Positions 26,726 to 36,016 are shown, counted from the first letter of the stretch. The stretch is DNA of 64,000 nucleotides from JADLDB01 sp040755835 (GCA_040755835.1 JBFMAB010000091.1:1-64000); one strand, 5' to 3'. Notes: generated from the sequence alone by a model not told the origin. Numbers and translations: made by a program.

Positions 26726-26757
26726 CGTCTCTTCGAATTCAATCGATTCGTCTCTTC
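26726..26757 (-). promoter_or_regulatory. Direct repeat upstream of the sigma-factor gene
   Basis: Read on the minus strand, GAAGAGACG occurs at 26757-26749 and again at 26734-26726, 23 bases apart start to start. The second copy overlaps the ribosome-site region of the GTG start at 26719. The spacing of about two helical turns suits a protein-binding site. A role in autoregulation is inference. Confidence 0.4.
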
Positions 26758-26770
26758 AAAGAAGCGTGCG

Positions 26771-26799
26771 GCTCCCCGCCCTCGACCGGTGCGGGGAGC
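26771..26799 (-). terminator. Hairpin downstream of the VIT-vWA gene
   Basis: GCTCCCCGC (26771-26779) and GCGGGGAGC (26791-26799) pair perfectly around an 11-base loop, 15 bases past the stop of the minus-strand vWA gene. A mixed pyrimidine stretch (CTTCTTTG) follows in the minus direction. It lies just upstream of the sigma-gene promoter region, so it would separate the two transcripts. Confidence 0.55.
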
Positions 26800-26813
26800 G
26801 CACTGTGTGAGTC

Positions 26814-29381
26814 TTACAACGCGATGTCGAGCACCGCGTCGCCGCTCGCCAGGTGGACCCGCACCGGCGCTGGGTGCGCGTCGTCGAAGGTCACCGTGAG
26901 CATCAGCGTGAGGCCCACGTCGTAGGCGCCGTCGGCCGTCGTCTGCTCCTTCACCACGTCGGCCTTCACCACGGTGCCGTCACCCAGCTCGATCCGCGCA
27001 TCGGCCGCCGGCTTCCAGCGGAGCGGGCCGCCGGCGAGCTTGATCTCCAGCACCAGCTTGCCGTTGGCGCGCCGCACGATGCGGGCGGTGATCGCCCGGT
27101 GCGGCATGGGCGCGGCGGTGGCCGGAGCCGGAGCGCGGTCCGCGATCCGCTCGTCCTTCGCGGCGTCGCGCGTGCCGCCAGGAATCGCCTTGGCGAGGTC
27201 GCCGAGGCCCAGCCCGAAGCCCTTCTTCCTCGGCGCCTCCGGCTTCGAGGGCGCCGGTGGGGCCTGGCGCCGGTGCTCGGCCTGCTGCTCGGGCGCGGGC
27301 TCCTCGGCTGGAGGCGCCCCGGCCAGCTCGTTCGAGCGCAGGCCCGCCCCGGTTGCATCTTCCCGCTCCCAGCCGCCCTCCTCGTCAGCGGAGGCATCGG
27401 CCAGGACGAGCTCGTCCAGCGGCGGCGGGGCCTCGCTGCGCGCGCGCCCGGCCCGCCCCGGGGCACCCGCAGCCATCGGCGCGCCCGAGGCCATTCGCGA
27501 GAGGATCGCCTCGGCCACCGCGCCAGGGGCCGTCGCGCGCAGGCCCACGCCTTCGGCCGACATGCCGTACGGGAGGTTGTGCGGCATCACCTCGTCGCGC
27601 TTCGGCGCCCGAGGGTCGACCGTCGCCTTGTCGCTGACGGCGACCCACGAGGTGAGACGCGTGGAGATCTGGAAGTCGAGGCCGGCGCGCTCGATCTGCG
27701 GATCGATCTCGCGCCTCCGGCCGCCGGTGCCGCTCGCCAGCTCGAAGTCCTCGACCAGCTCGCGGCCGAACAGCGCCGCTACCGCCTGGCTGCCTTCGCC
27801 GCGCTCGACGGGCTTCACGTGGATCGTCTCGTTCAGCTCGCCCTGCGCGGTATCGCCGCGCACGACGATCGTCCCACCCTGGGCCTTGAGCTTGAGCGAC
27901 ACCATCGCCGGCGCGCCGCCGTAGAGGTCCGGCACGCGGGACGGCGCGACCGCCTCGACCGCGGTGCCCGAGATCTCCACGTTGGTCACCAGCGGCGTCG
28001 CAGTGCGCGACAACAGGCGCTTCACCTGGGGCTCGACGTCCTCGCCGATGCCCAGCACGAGCTCGACGCCGCGGCCCGCGCGGGCGGCGGGCTGGGTGAG
28101 GCTGCGGTTGACGCCGCTGCCCACGCCGACGGTGTGCACCCGCGAACCCTTCGGCAGCCGCTGGCTGATCTCCGCCAGCACCTCGTCTTCGAAGCCGATG
28201 AGGCCGTCGGTGATGAGGACGATTTGCCGTTGAGCGTCGGCGCGCAGCGGCGCGAGCGCCTCGAGGATGCCGGTGCGCATCTCGGTGCCGCCGGAGGCGC
28301 GCAGCCGCGCGAGCCAGGCCTGCGCGTCACGCCGGTTGCTCGACGTGGCATTCACCGGGCCGCGCTTCCAGCGCCGCGCGCTGTTGGAGAACTCGATCAG
28401 CTCGAGCTGATCCTGGTCGTTCAAGCTGTCGACCAACGCCGAGGCGACGCGGCGCGCCTGGTCCAGCGGGGCGCCGGACATGGAGCCCGAGGTGTCGAGC
28501 AGGACGATGAGATCGCGCGGCACCGGCGGCATATGCGCGTCGAGCGACGGCGGCACCAGCGTGAGCAGGCCGTACGCGAAGTCGGCGATCGCCGCGCGGC
28601 TCGGCCGCGCGACGTCCAGCTCGGTGCCCACCTTCAGGTCCGCCACGCGCCAGCGGACGACGACGTCACGATCGAGCCCCACGCCGCGCTCGTCGCCGAA
28701 CGTCACGTCGACGCGGCCCAGCCCCTTTCCCGAGTGCAGCGGGTGGCTCGGCGACTCGGGCCGCGCGCCGTCGGCCAGCCGATCGCGGATCGACAGCGAC
28801 AGGCCCAGCTTCACCGGCAGCGCCCGGTCGGCCACGTCCACCGTCACCTTCGCGTGATCCGCCACGCGGCCCCCCGCGCCCAGGTAGCGCGGCGCCACCA
28901 CGGTCGGGAACCGCCACTCCCACGCGCCGTCGCCCAGCCACGCCAACTTCTGATCGATCTGCACCTCGCACACGACCTCGGTGCGCGGCGGGACGTTGCC
29001 GACCTCCTGGGTGAAGAGGCTCGAGCGCTCCTGGTCCAGGAGCGCCGCCGTCTTCCCTTCGAGGATCGCGTCTTCGAAGCGCCGGCGCGCCTGCTTCTTC
29101 GTGTCCACCTCGCCGACGATGCGCTGCTCCCCGATGCGGAACGCGAAGCCGCTCACCGCGCCGTCCGCCGGCAGCGGCAGCTGGTAGGTGACGCGCAGCG
29201 GCTCCTCGTACGGGTTGCGGAAGGTCTGCTCGAGCGTCACGCGCACGACGCCGGCCTTCGCGTCGGCGGACAGCGTCGCGCCGGTCAGCGGCAGCGGGCG
29301 GCCGTCGGTGGTGACGAGGCGGCCTCCGGTGGTCTCGTAGCGCGGGTTCGACGGGTTCAGCATGGCGGCGAGGGTCGACAT
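26814..29381 (-). CDS. VIT and von Willebrand A domain protein
   Basis: An 855-residue protein. The N-terminal VIT domain (about 10-140) includes 'VRVTLEQTFRNPYEEPLRVTYQ', as in inter-alpha-trypsin inhibitor heavy chains. A vWA domain follows at about 270-440 with an intact metal-binding MIDAS motif, DTSGSMSG. After it come a beta-rich segment and a long Pro/Ala/Glu-rich low-complexity stretch (about 645-740). No signal peptide is evident, so cytoplasmic or non-classical export is possible. I chose the ATG at 29381, with AGGAG eight bases upstream; a longer frame starts at 29423. The role is probably protein binding at the envelope or in a complex; the ligand is unknown. Confidence 0.88.
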   Translation of the reverse strand: MSTLAAMLNPSNPRYETTGGRLVTTDGRPLPLTGATLSADAKAGVVRVTLEQTFRNPYEEPLRVTYQLPLPADGAVSGFAFRIGEQRIVGEVDTKKQARRRFEDAILEGKTAALLDQERSSLFTQEVGNVPPRTEVVCEVQIDQKLAWLGDGAWEWRFPTVVAPRYLGAGGRVADHAKVTVDVADRALPVKLGLSLSIRDRLADGARPESPSHPLHSGKGLGRVDVTFGDERGVGLDRDVVVRWRVADLKVGTELDVARPSRAAIADFAYGLLTLVPPSLDAHMPPVPRDLIVLLDTSGSMSGAPLDQARRVASALVDSLNDQDQLELIEFSNSARRWKRGPVNATSSNRRDAQAWLARLRASGGTEMRTGILEALAPLRADAQRQIVLITDGLIGFEDEVLAEISQRLPKGSRVHTVGVGSGVNRSLTQPAARAGRGVELVLGIGEDVEPQVKRLLSRTATPLVTNVEISGTAVEAVAPSRVPDLYGGAPAMVSLKLKAQGGTIVVRGDTAQGELNETIHVKPVERGEGSQAVAALFGRELVEDFELASGTGGRRREIDPQIERAGLDFQISTRLTSWVAVSDKATVDPRAPKRDEVMPHNLPYGMSAEGVGLRATAPGAVAEAILSRMASGAPMAAGAPGRAGRARSEAPPPLDELVLADASADEEGGWEREDATGAGLRSNELAGAPPAEEPAPEQQAEHRRQAPPAPSKPEAPRKKGFGLGLGDLAKAIPGGTRDAAKDERIADRAPAPATAAPMPHRAITARIVRRANGKLVLEIKLAGGPLRWKPAADARIELGDGTVVKADVVKEQTTADGAYDVGLTLMLTVTFDDAHPAPVRVHLASGDAVLDIAL

Positions 29382-29533
29382 GGTGCGGCTCCTGGAAAGG
29401 GTTGGGCGCTTCAAGCCCGTCAACGCGGCCGCCCGCGGCCTTGTGACAGTCCGCCACGACGAATCTGAAACACAAGGGGCTTCAATGGGTTTGGGGTTGC
29501 GCGGCGTCGCGAGGGGACGCCAGATTCCAGGTC

Positions 29534-29857
29534 ATGGAGCCGTTGGACTGGGCCGTGCTGAAGGAGCAGTGCGCGGGCGATGAGGACCTGGTGCGCGAAG
29601 TCGTCGCGCTGTACCGGCGCGATCAGGCCACGCTGCTGGGCGACGTCCAGCGGGCGCTCGAGGCCGGCGACCTCCTCGCAGGCAAGCGCTCGGCGCACCG
29701 GCTGAAGGGCGCGTTGTTGAGCCTCGCCGCGACGCCGGCGGCGGACCTCGCGCTAAAGGTCGAGCAGGCGGCGGAGGCGGGCGACGCGGCGCGGGCGCGG
29801 GAGGCTCTGTTGCGGCTCGAGGCGGAGCTGGCGCGGCTGGCCGCGGCGCTCGCGTAG
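29534..29857 (+). CDS. Histidine phosphotransfer (Hpt) domain protein
   Basis: A 107-residue single-domain Hpt protein, a relay in multi-step phosphotransfer from a hybrid kinase receiver to a response regulator. The phospho-accepting His55 lies in AHRLKGA, followed by the usual 'LLSLAATPAADLALKVEQAAEAG' four-helix bundle. No kinase or regulator is adjacent in intact form, so it is an orphan relay. It ends three bases before the convergent ABC exporter gene. Confidence 0.9.
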   Translation: MEPLDWAVLKEQCAGDEDLVREVVALYRRDQATLLGDVQRALEAGDLLAGKRSAHRLKGALLSLAATPAADLALKVEQAAEAGDAARAREALLRLEAELARLAAALA

Positions 29858-29860
29858 CCG

Positions 29861-31687
29861 TCAGGCGGCGAACTGGCGCTCGACGAGGCGCCGGTAGAGG
29901 CCCTCTTCGCCGACGAGCTCCGCGTGCGTGCCCGACTGCACCACCGCGCCGCTCTCGAGCACCACCACGCGGTCCGCGTCCTTCACCGTCGACAGGCGGT
30001 GGGCGATGACCAGCGTGGTGCGGCCCTTCATCAACCGCTCGAGCGCCTCGCGCACCAGGTGCTCGCTCTCGGCGTCGAGCGCGCTGGTGGCCTCGTCGAG
30101 GATCAGGATGCGCGGGTTCTTCAGCACCGCGCGGGCGATCGCCACGCGCTGCTTCTGGCCGCCCGACAGCTGGATTCCGCGCTCGCCGACGAGCGTCTGG
30201 TAGCCCTCGGGGAAGCTCGAGATGAAGCCGTGCGCGTTCGCGAGCCGCGCCGCCGCCTCGACCTCCTCGTCGGTGGCCTCCGGCCGGCCGTAGCGGATGT
30301 TGTCGGCGATGCTGGTGGAGAACAAAAGCGGCTCCTGCGCCACCACGCCGACCTGCCTTCGGAGCCACTCCGCGTCGAGCTCCGGGTACGGTGAGCCGTC
30401 GAGCGTCAGGCGGCCCTCGAGCGGATCGTAGAGGCGGTACAGCATCGAGGCGATGGTGGACTTGCCCGCGCCCGACGGCCCGACGAGCGCCACCACCTCG
30501 CCGGGCTCGAGCTCGAGCGAGAAGTCCTTCAGCACGGTCACGTCGGGGCGCCCGGGGTAGGCGAACGTCACGTGCTCGAAGCGTACCGCGCCCTGCACGT
30601 GCTCGAGGGTGCGGCCGCCGGTCGGGGCGATCGCCGGCTCCCGGTGCAGGAGCTCGAAGACACGCTCCGCGGCCCCCGCGGCCCGCTGCACGTCGGTCCA
30701 CAGCTCGGCGAGCGCCGAGAGGCCGAACGCCATCTGCATCGTGTAGAAGAGGAAGCTGATCAGGTTGCCGGCCGTCATCTCGTCGGCGGCCACCATGCGC
30801 GCGCCGTACCAGAAGACGAAGACGCCCGCGGTGAACGCGGCGAAGAACGCGACGCCGAAGAAGGTGCCCGACAGGCGGATCCGCCTGAAGGCCAGCAGCA
30901 GCGAATCGTTCACCGCGCTCCGGTAGCGCTTCACCTCCGACGCCTCGGCCGAGAAGCTGCGCACGGTGCGGATGCCGCCCAGCGACTCCACCGCCACCTC
31001 GCTCGCGCGGGCCAGCGCGTCCTGGGATTCGCGCGCCAGCTTGCGCACCCGCCGGCCGTAGATGACGGCCGACAGCGCCACCGGCGGCACCACCGCGAGC
31101 ATCATCAGCGTCAGCTTCGACGACGTGAACAGCAGCATGCCCAGCGCGCCGAGGGACTGGGTCAGGTTGCGCAGGACCATGCTGAGGTTCGCGGTGACCG
31201 TCGTCTGCAGCACGCTCGCGTCGCTCGACAGCCGGCTCGCCAGCTCGCCCGTCTTCTGCGAGTCGAAGAAGCCCGTCTCCTGCCGCATGATCGCCGCGTA
31301 GAGATCGCCGCGCAGCCGGCTGACGATGCGCTCGCCCGCGCGGCTGAACAACACGAAGCGCAGCGCCGAGGCGATCGCCGTGGCCGCGAAGATGACCACC
31401 AGCACCACCGCCAGGCGGTCGACGCGCGCGAGGTCCACCTTGCCCGCCGACACGTTGAGCAGCGCCTCGTCGAACAGGTTCCCCGCCGCGCGGGGGAACG
31501 CGAGGTTGCCCACCGAGCTGCCGAGGAGGAACACCGTCGCGAGCGCCAGCGACCAGCGCTCCGGCCATGCCAGCGCGTACAGCCGCCGCAGGGTCACGCC
31601 GAGCGGCGGCTTCTTTTCGGGGCGATCGGCTCTGCGGGGCGGGGCGGCCACGAACCGGAAGTTAATCCGCCCGGCCCGTTGGCACAC
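29861..31687 (-). CDS. MsbA-like ABC exporter (fused permease and ATPase)
   Basis: A 608-residue half-exporter of the ABCB/MsbA type, forming a homodimer in the inner membrane. Six transmembrane helices lie at about 45-330. The ATPase has Walker A GPSGAGKS (403-410), 'QEPLLF' Q-loop (451-456), signature LSGGQ (507-511), Walker B ILILDE (527-532) and 'VIAHRLSTV' H-loop. Typical cargoes are lipids, peptides or drugs; the substrate cannot be assigned. The first 30 residues are Arg/Lys-rich, and the true start may be an internal codon. Confidence 0.94.
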   Translation of the reverse strand: MCQRAGRINFRFVAAPPRRADRPEKKPPLGVTLRRLYALAWPERWSLALATVFLLGSSVGNLAFPRAAGNLFDEALLNVSAGKVDLARVDRLAVVLVVIFAATAIASALRFVLFSRAGERIVSRLRGDLYAAIMRQETGFFDSQKTGELASRLSSDASVLQTTVTANLSMVLRNLTQSLGALGMLLFTSSKLTLMMLAVVPPVALSAVIYGRRVRKLARESQDALARASEVAVESLGGIRTVRSFSAEASEVKRYRSAVNDSLLLAFRRIRLSGTFFGVAFFAAFTAGVFVFWYGARMVAADEMTAGNLISFLFYTMQMAFGLSALAELWTDVQRAAGAAERVFELLHREPAIAPTGGRTLEHVQGAVRFEHVTFAYPGRPDVTVLKDFSLELEPGEVVALVGPSGAGKSTIASMLYRLYDPLEGRLTLDGSPYPELDAEWLRRQVGVVAQEPLLFSTSIADNIRYGRPEATDEEVEAAARLANAHGFISSFPEGYQTLVGERGIQLSGGQKQRVAIARAVLKNPRILILDEATSALDAESEHLVREALERLMKGRTTLVIAHRLSTVKDADRVVVLESGAVVQSGTHAELVGEEGLYRRLVERQFAA

Positions 31688-31776
31688 ACCTCTTCACCTT
31701 TCTTCACGTCGCTTCGGCGCGACGCCGACGGAATTTCCCGCGACGCCTGCGCCGGCGGCTAGCATTCCGCGCCCGC

Positions 31777-33267
31777 ATGTCGACGCCGGAAGACGCGCTG
31801 ATTGGGAAGATCGCAGTCCACTACAAGCTGGTGTCCACCGAGCAGCTGGCCCAGGCGACCGCGAAGCAGGGCGGCACCGGCAAGTCGATCGGGGACGTGA
31901 TGCTGGAGCTCAAGTTGATCAGCGCTGACCAGCTCAAGTGGCTCAAGCAGGCCCAGGCGCAGTACCTCGCCAGGCAGGCCGGCGGCGGAGGGCCGTCGCC
32001 GTCTGCGCCGAGCCCGTCGGCCGGCGCGCTCGCTCCCGCTCCCGCTCCCGCTCCTGCGCCTCGACCGTCGACGCCGAGGCCGCAGCCGATCGCCCCGCCG
32101 GCCGCGTCACCCGCCGGGCCGCCCGCGCCGGCGCCCGTGGCCTCGACGCCCTCGGGCTTCCATCAGGTGCACAGGGCGCAGACGGACTTCCATGGCGCCG
32201 CGGCGCAGGCGATGCGTTCGAGGTTGCCCACGCTGTCCGCCATTCTGTCCAAGGCGGTAGAGGCGAAAGCCAGCGACGTGCACATCCACGCCGGAGCGCC
32301 GCTGCAGATGCGCATCAACGGGCAGCTGAAGGAGCTGCGCACCGGCGTGCTGGACGCGGACGCCGTCGAGTTCATCTTGAAGGACGCGCTCAACGACGAG
32401 GAGCGCGCCCAGCTCAACGAGGAGATGGACTTCGACACCGCGCTGGTGATGCCGAACGTCGGACGCTTCCGCTCGAGCTTCTACAAGCAGCAGCGCGGGT
32501 GGGACGCGGTGTTCCGGCCGATCCCCGCCGAGCCGCCCACGCTCGAGCAGCTCGGGCTGCCGGCGAACCTGAAGAGGCTGGCCGACTACCACCAGGGCCT
32601 GGTGCTGTTCACCGGGCCGGCGGGCTGCGGCAAGTCGTCGACCATGGCGGCGCTGGTCCGCATGCTCAACGAGTCGCGCAACGATCACATCATCACGGTC
32701 GAGGACCCGATCGAGTACGTGCACACGCCGAAGGGCTGCGTGGTGAACCAGCGGCAGGCGGGCAAGCACACCAAGTCCTTCGCCAACGCGCTCCGCGCGG
32801 CGCTGCGCGAGGATCCGGACATCATCATCATCGGCGAGCTGCGCGACCTCGAGACGATCTCCCTGGCGATCACCGCCGCCGAGACGGGTCACCTCGTCAT
32901 CGGCACGCTGCACACCAACAACGCGATCCGCACCATCAACCGGGTGCTGGACGTGTTTCCTCCCAAGCAGCAGGCGCAGATCCGCTCGATGGTGTCGGAG
33001 TCCCTGCGCGCGGTCATCTCGCAGCGGCTGGTGCCGACCGTCGATGGCTCCAGGCGCGTGCCGGCGATCGAGGCGCTCTTCGTGAAGCCGTCCGTGTCGA
33101 ACCTGATCCGCGACGAGAAGACCTTCCAGATTCGCTCGGTGATGCAGACCGGCCGGAGCGAAGGCATGGTGCTGCTCGACGAGTCGCTCAACGACCTGGT
33201 GAAGGCGGGGACGATCAGCAAGGCGGCGGCGCGGGCCGTCGCCGAGGACCCCAAGCGCTTCGCCTGA
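31777..33267 (+). CDS. PilT-type ATPase with MshEN-like N-terminal domain
   Basis: A 496-residue hexameric ATPase of the type IV pilus/type II secretion family, PilT branch. Residues 1-65 resemble the GspE N-terminal (MshEN-like) fold, which can bind c-di-GMP. A Pro/Ala-rich linker (about 70-130) includes a short tandem repeat. The motor then shows Walker A GPAGCGKSS at 280-288 (Cys and Ser in place of the usual Thr/Ser-Gly-Lys-Ser-Thr), 'ITVEDPIEY' and 'GELRDLETISLAITAAETGHLV'. It would power filament retraction. The PAS-GGDEF-EAL gene at the left end could supply the signal, but any link is inference. It is followed after 28 bases by a second PilT gene. Confidence 0.92.
   Translation: MSTPEDALIGKIAVHYKLVSTEQLAQATAKQGGTGKSIGDVMLELKLISADQLKWLKQAQAQYLARQAGGGGPSPSAPSPSAGALAPAPAPAPAPRPSTPRPQPIAPPAASPAGPPAPAPVASTPSGFHQVHRAQTDFHGAAAQAMRSRLPTLSAILSKAVEAKASDVHIHAGAPLQMRINGQLKELRTGVLDADAVEFILKDALNDEERAQLNEEMDFDTALVMPNVGRFRSSFYKQQRGWDAVFRPIPAEPPTLEQLGLPANLKRLADYHQGLVLFTGPAGCGKSSTMAALVRMLNESRNDHIITVEDPIEYVHTPKGCVVNQRQAGKHTKSFANALRAALREDPDIIIIGELRDLETISLAITAAETGHLVIGTLHTNNAIRTINRVLDVFPPKQQAQIRSMVSESLRAVISQRLVPTVDGSRRVPAIEALFVKPSVSNLIRDEKTFQIRSVMQTGRSEGMVLLDESLNDLVKAGTISKAAARAVAEDPKRFA
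32032..32055 (+). repeat. Tandem hexamer repeat inside the PilT linker
   Basis: Four copies of GCTCCC, the last ending in T. They encode alternating Ala-Pro residues of the flexible linker between the N-terminal domain and the ATPase. This in-frame hexamer could vary in copy number between strains without breaking the gene. Confidence 0.85.
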
Positions 33268-33295
33268 GAACCTCCCACCCGGACCCTCTTCGACC

Positions 33296-34363
33296 ATGGC
33301 GCGACTCGACGTCCTCTTCCGGTACCTCAAGGACAACGGCGGCAGCGACCTGCACCTCGCGGCGGGCATGGTGCCCCACCTGCGGCAGCACGGCGTGGTG
33401 AAGCCGATCCAGGGCTGGCCGCCCTTCACCGACGAGTCCCTGCGCGATCACCTGATGGAGCTCACCACCGAGGAGCAGTGGACCCACTTCTCGGAGAACC
33501 TGGATCTCGACTTTGCGTACGCGCTGCCGGGCGTGGCGCGCTTCCGCGCGAATTACTTCAACCAGGAGCGGGGCGCGGGCGCGGTGTTCCGCATCATCCC
33601 CGAGAAGATCCGCACGCTCGAGGAGCTCAAGGCGCCGGCCGCGCTCGCCGGCCTCGCCGACCTCGAGCAGGGGCTGGTCCTGGTGACAGGTCCGACGGGC
33701 TCGGGCAAGTCGACGACGCTCGCGGCGATCATCGACCTCATCAACACCAGGCACGCCAAACACATCATCACCATCGAGGACCCGGTCGAGTTCGTGCACC
33801 AGAACAAGAAGTGCACCCTGTCTCAGCGGGAGGTCGGCGCCGACACGAAGAGCTTCGCGGCGGCGCTGCGCTCGGCGATCCGCCAGGACCCCGGCGTCAT
33901 CCTCGTCGGCGAAATGCGCGACATGGAGACGATCAGCCTGGCGATCACCGCCGCCGAGATGGGGGTGCTGGTGTTCGGCACGCTGCACACCAACAACGCG
34001 GCGAAGACGATCGACCGCGTCATCGACGCCTTCCCCACCGACCAGCAGCAGCAGGTGCGCACCATGCTGTCGGAGTCGCTGGCCGCGGTGGTGTCGCAGC
34101 TGCTCCTCCGCACGCCCGACGGCCGCGGTCGCATCGCGGTGCACGAGATCCTGCTCAAGACCGCCGGCCTGCCCAACATCATCCGCGAAGGGAACACCCC
34201 GATGATCAACTCGATCATCCAGTCGGGGAAGGGGCAGGGCATGCAGGCGATGGACGACGTGCTCTACAGCCTCGCCCGCGAAGGGAAGATCGCGGCCGAG
34301 GACGCCTTCCACAAGGCGACCGCCAAGGCGCGCTTCGAGCCGCTCGTCGGCGTGAACCAGTAG
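33296..34363 (+). CDS. PilT-type twitching ATPase
   Basis: A 355-residue PilT/PilU-class ATPase of the usual length. Walker A GPTGSGKST is at 132-140, with 'ITIEDPVEF' (Asp box region), 'GEMRDMETISLAITAAEMG' (Walker B-like) and 'GTLHTNNAAKTIDR' (His box). It lacks the N-terminal extra domain of its upstream neighbour. The two tandem genes together suggest a paired retraction motor like PilT-PilU. Which filament they serve is not shown, because no pilin or PilBC genes are in the window. Confidence 0.93.
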   Translation: MARLDVLFRYLKDNGGSDLHLAAGMVPHLRQHGVVKPIQGWPPFTDESLRDHLMELTTEEQWTHFSENLDLDFAYALPGVARFRANYFNQERGAGAVFRIIPEKIRTLEELKAPAALAGLADLEQGLVLVTGPTGSGKSTTLAAIIDLINTRHAKHIITIEDPVEFVHQNKKCTLSQREVGADTKSFAAALRSAIRQDPGVILVGEMRDMETISLAITAAEMGVLVFGTLHTNNAAKTIDRVIDAFPTDQQQQVRTMLSESLAAVVSQLLLRTPDGRGRIAVHEILLKTAGLPNIIREGNTPMINSIIQSGKGQGMQAMDDVLYSLAREGKIAAEDAFHKATAKARFEPLVGVNQ

Positions 34364-34445
34364 CCGGCGCCGGCGCCGGTCGTTAGGTGAATGGCCCATG
34401 GTCACCCTCACCCTCACCCTCGTGACGATCCTCTCCGGAGCCCCC

Positions 34446-34925
34446 ATGAGCATCTACGACTTCCAGGTGAAGCGCATCGACGGCAGCGACGCGTCGCTGG
34501 CCGAGTACAAAGGGAAGGCCCTGCTCATCGTGAACACCGCGTCGCAGTGCGGCTACACCCCGCAGTACAAGGGCCTCGAGGCGCTATACCAGCAGTACAA
34601 GGCGAGGGGCTTCGAGGTCCTCGCCTTCCCGTCGAACGACTTCGGCGCGCAGGAGCCGGGCTCGAACGACGAGATCAAGAAGTTCTGCGAACTCAAGTAC
34701 AAGACGACGTTTCCGCTGTTCGCGAAGATCGCGGTGAAGGGCGACGCGGCGCACCCGCTGTACAAGTACCTCACCGGGCTGAAGGAGAACGGCGGCGAGG
34801 TGAGCTGGAACTTCAACAAGTTCCTCGTCGCGCCGGACGGGAAGGTGGTGGCGCACCTGCCCAGCAGCGCCGACCCCGCGAGCGACGCGGTGAAGAAGCA
34901 GGTCGAGGCGGTGCTGCCGAAGTAG
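34446..34925 (+). CDS. Glutathione peroxidase family thiol peroxidase
   Basis: A 159-residue thiol peroxidase that reduces peroxides, with thioredoxin as the usual reductant for Cys-type bacterial members. The peroxidatic Cys35 is in NTASQCGYT. 'FPSNDFGAQEPG' stands where the classic FPCNQF signature is; this D-for-Q form is common in bacterial members. 'WNFNKF' provides the Trp and Asn. The ATG at 34446 has GGAG upstream; the frame from 34398 adds a short hydrophobic stretch that is probably not translated. Confidence 0.93.
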   Translation: MSIYDFQVKRIDGSDASLAEYKGKALLIVNTASQCGYTPQYKGLEALYQQYKARGFEVLAFPSNDFGAQEPGSNDEIKKFCELKYKTTFPLFAKIAVKGDAAHPLYKYLTGLKENGGEVSWNFNKFLVAPDGKVVAHLPSSADPASDAVKKQVEAVLPK

Positions 34926-34933
34926 CGAACAGG

Positions 34934-36016
34934 TCAGCCTGCCGCGGGCGCGGGCTTCTTGAACAGCCTCGCCTTCAACTTCGGCTCCGTGACGTCCCAC
35001 CAGCGGCAGCACGCGTACGTCAGCCCGACGAGCGCCGCCACCAGCGCCCAGTACAGCGGCCAGTCCGTCTGCCCGCGGAAGAAGCGGGTGAAGACGCCGA
35101 CGTGCCGCTGGAAGAGCAGCATCTCGTGGAAGAAGTACGCCGACAGCGACCAGCCCCCGAAGCGGCCGGCCAGCTTCGCGAGCCGCGAGTCGACCGACTT
35201 CGGGAAGCGTGTCTCGACCAGCCGGAAGACCGCCACCAGCGACAGCACCAGCGTCCACCGCTGCGCCGCATTCGCCGGGTTGGTCAGCCAGAAGTTGTGC
35301 GGCGGGTACAGGTCCTTCACCTGCATGTCCTTCCACCACAGCAGCGCCCCCGCGCCGATGAGCAACAAGAGCCAGCGCCACAGCTGGGCTTCCGTCTTCA
35401 TCATCGCCACCGTGACCCCGAAGGACGCGCCGAGGAAGACGTAGCCGGCCCACGGCAAGAGCGGGAACGTCGCGCCCGTCGTCGCGTCCAGCACGCCCGT
35501 CTTCGTGTTGAGGAAGAGCGAGGGAATGCCGCCGACGTCCTCGAAGAACGGCGAGACGGAGAAGACGGTCGCGGCGAGCGCCAGCATCACCCAGCGCAGC
35601 ACCTGCGGCCGCGTCGACAGCCCGACGAGCAGGGGCAGAGCGAGCAGCAGCGACAGCCCGATGCAGTGGAGGATGTCGATGCGGAAGAGCCACTTCGGTT
35701 CGCGCAGCACCGGGAACCAGATGAAGTTGATGAAGCTCGCGACCAGCAGCACCTCGCCGAGCCGCTTGAGCGTCTTCTTCGCCTGCGCCTCCCGCCGGCC
35801 GGCGAGCGCCGCGCGCACCTGCACCAGCGCCAGCGCGAAGCCTGCCGAGAAAACGAAGGCCGGGGCCACCAGGCCGTCGATGCGCACCAGCTCCCAGCCC
35901 CACTTTGTCTCGATGAGGCCCTTCTTCAGCAGCACCTGACAGTGCGTTTGGATCATCACCACCACCGCGACGCCGCGCAGCCAGTCGAAGGCGTGGATTC
36001 GGGCGCCCTGGGCCAT
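34934..36016 (-). CDS. HGSNAT-like (DUF1624) multi-spanning acyltransferase
   Basis: A 360-residue inner-membrane protein with about ten hydrophobic helices, related to heparan-alpha-glucosaminide N-acetyltransferase. 'RIHAFDWLRGVAVVVMIQTH' is the family's N-terminal signature with Asp and His, and 'RIDILHCIGLSLLL' is the second conserved segment. It probably transfers acetyl groups to a glycan across the membrane. The acceptor is unknown. It converges on the peroxidase gene with 8 bases between them. Confidence 0.85.
   Translation of the reverse strand: MAQGARIHAFDWLRGVAVVVMIQTHCQVLLKKGLIETKWGWELVRIDGLVAPAFVFSAGFALALVQVRAALAGRREAQAKKTLKRLGEVLLVASFINFIWFPVLREPKWLFRIDILHCIGLSLLLALPLLVGLSTRPQVLRWVMLALAATVFSVSPFFEDVGGIPSLFLNTKTGVLDATTGATFPLLPWAGYVFLGASFGVTVAMMKTEAQLWRWLLLLIGAGALLWWKDMQVKDLYPPHNFWLTNPANAAQRWTLVLSLVAVFRLVETRFPKSVDSRLAKLAGRFGGWSLSAYFFHEMLLFQRHVGVFTRFFRGQTDWPLYWALVAALVGLTYACCRWWDVTEPKLKARLFKKPAPAAG

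Noticed and set aside
26853..29468. Plus-strand open frame of 871 codons across the VIT-vWA gene
   Set aside because: Antisense shadow; composition is His/Arg/Gln-rich and the MIDAS and VIT motifs are on the other strand.
32032..32055. CRISPR- or VNTR-like array
   Set aside because: It is a four-unit hexamer that encodes an Ala-Pro linker; no spacers are present. Reported only as a simple repeat.
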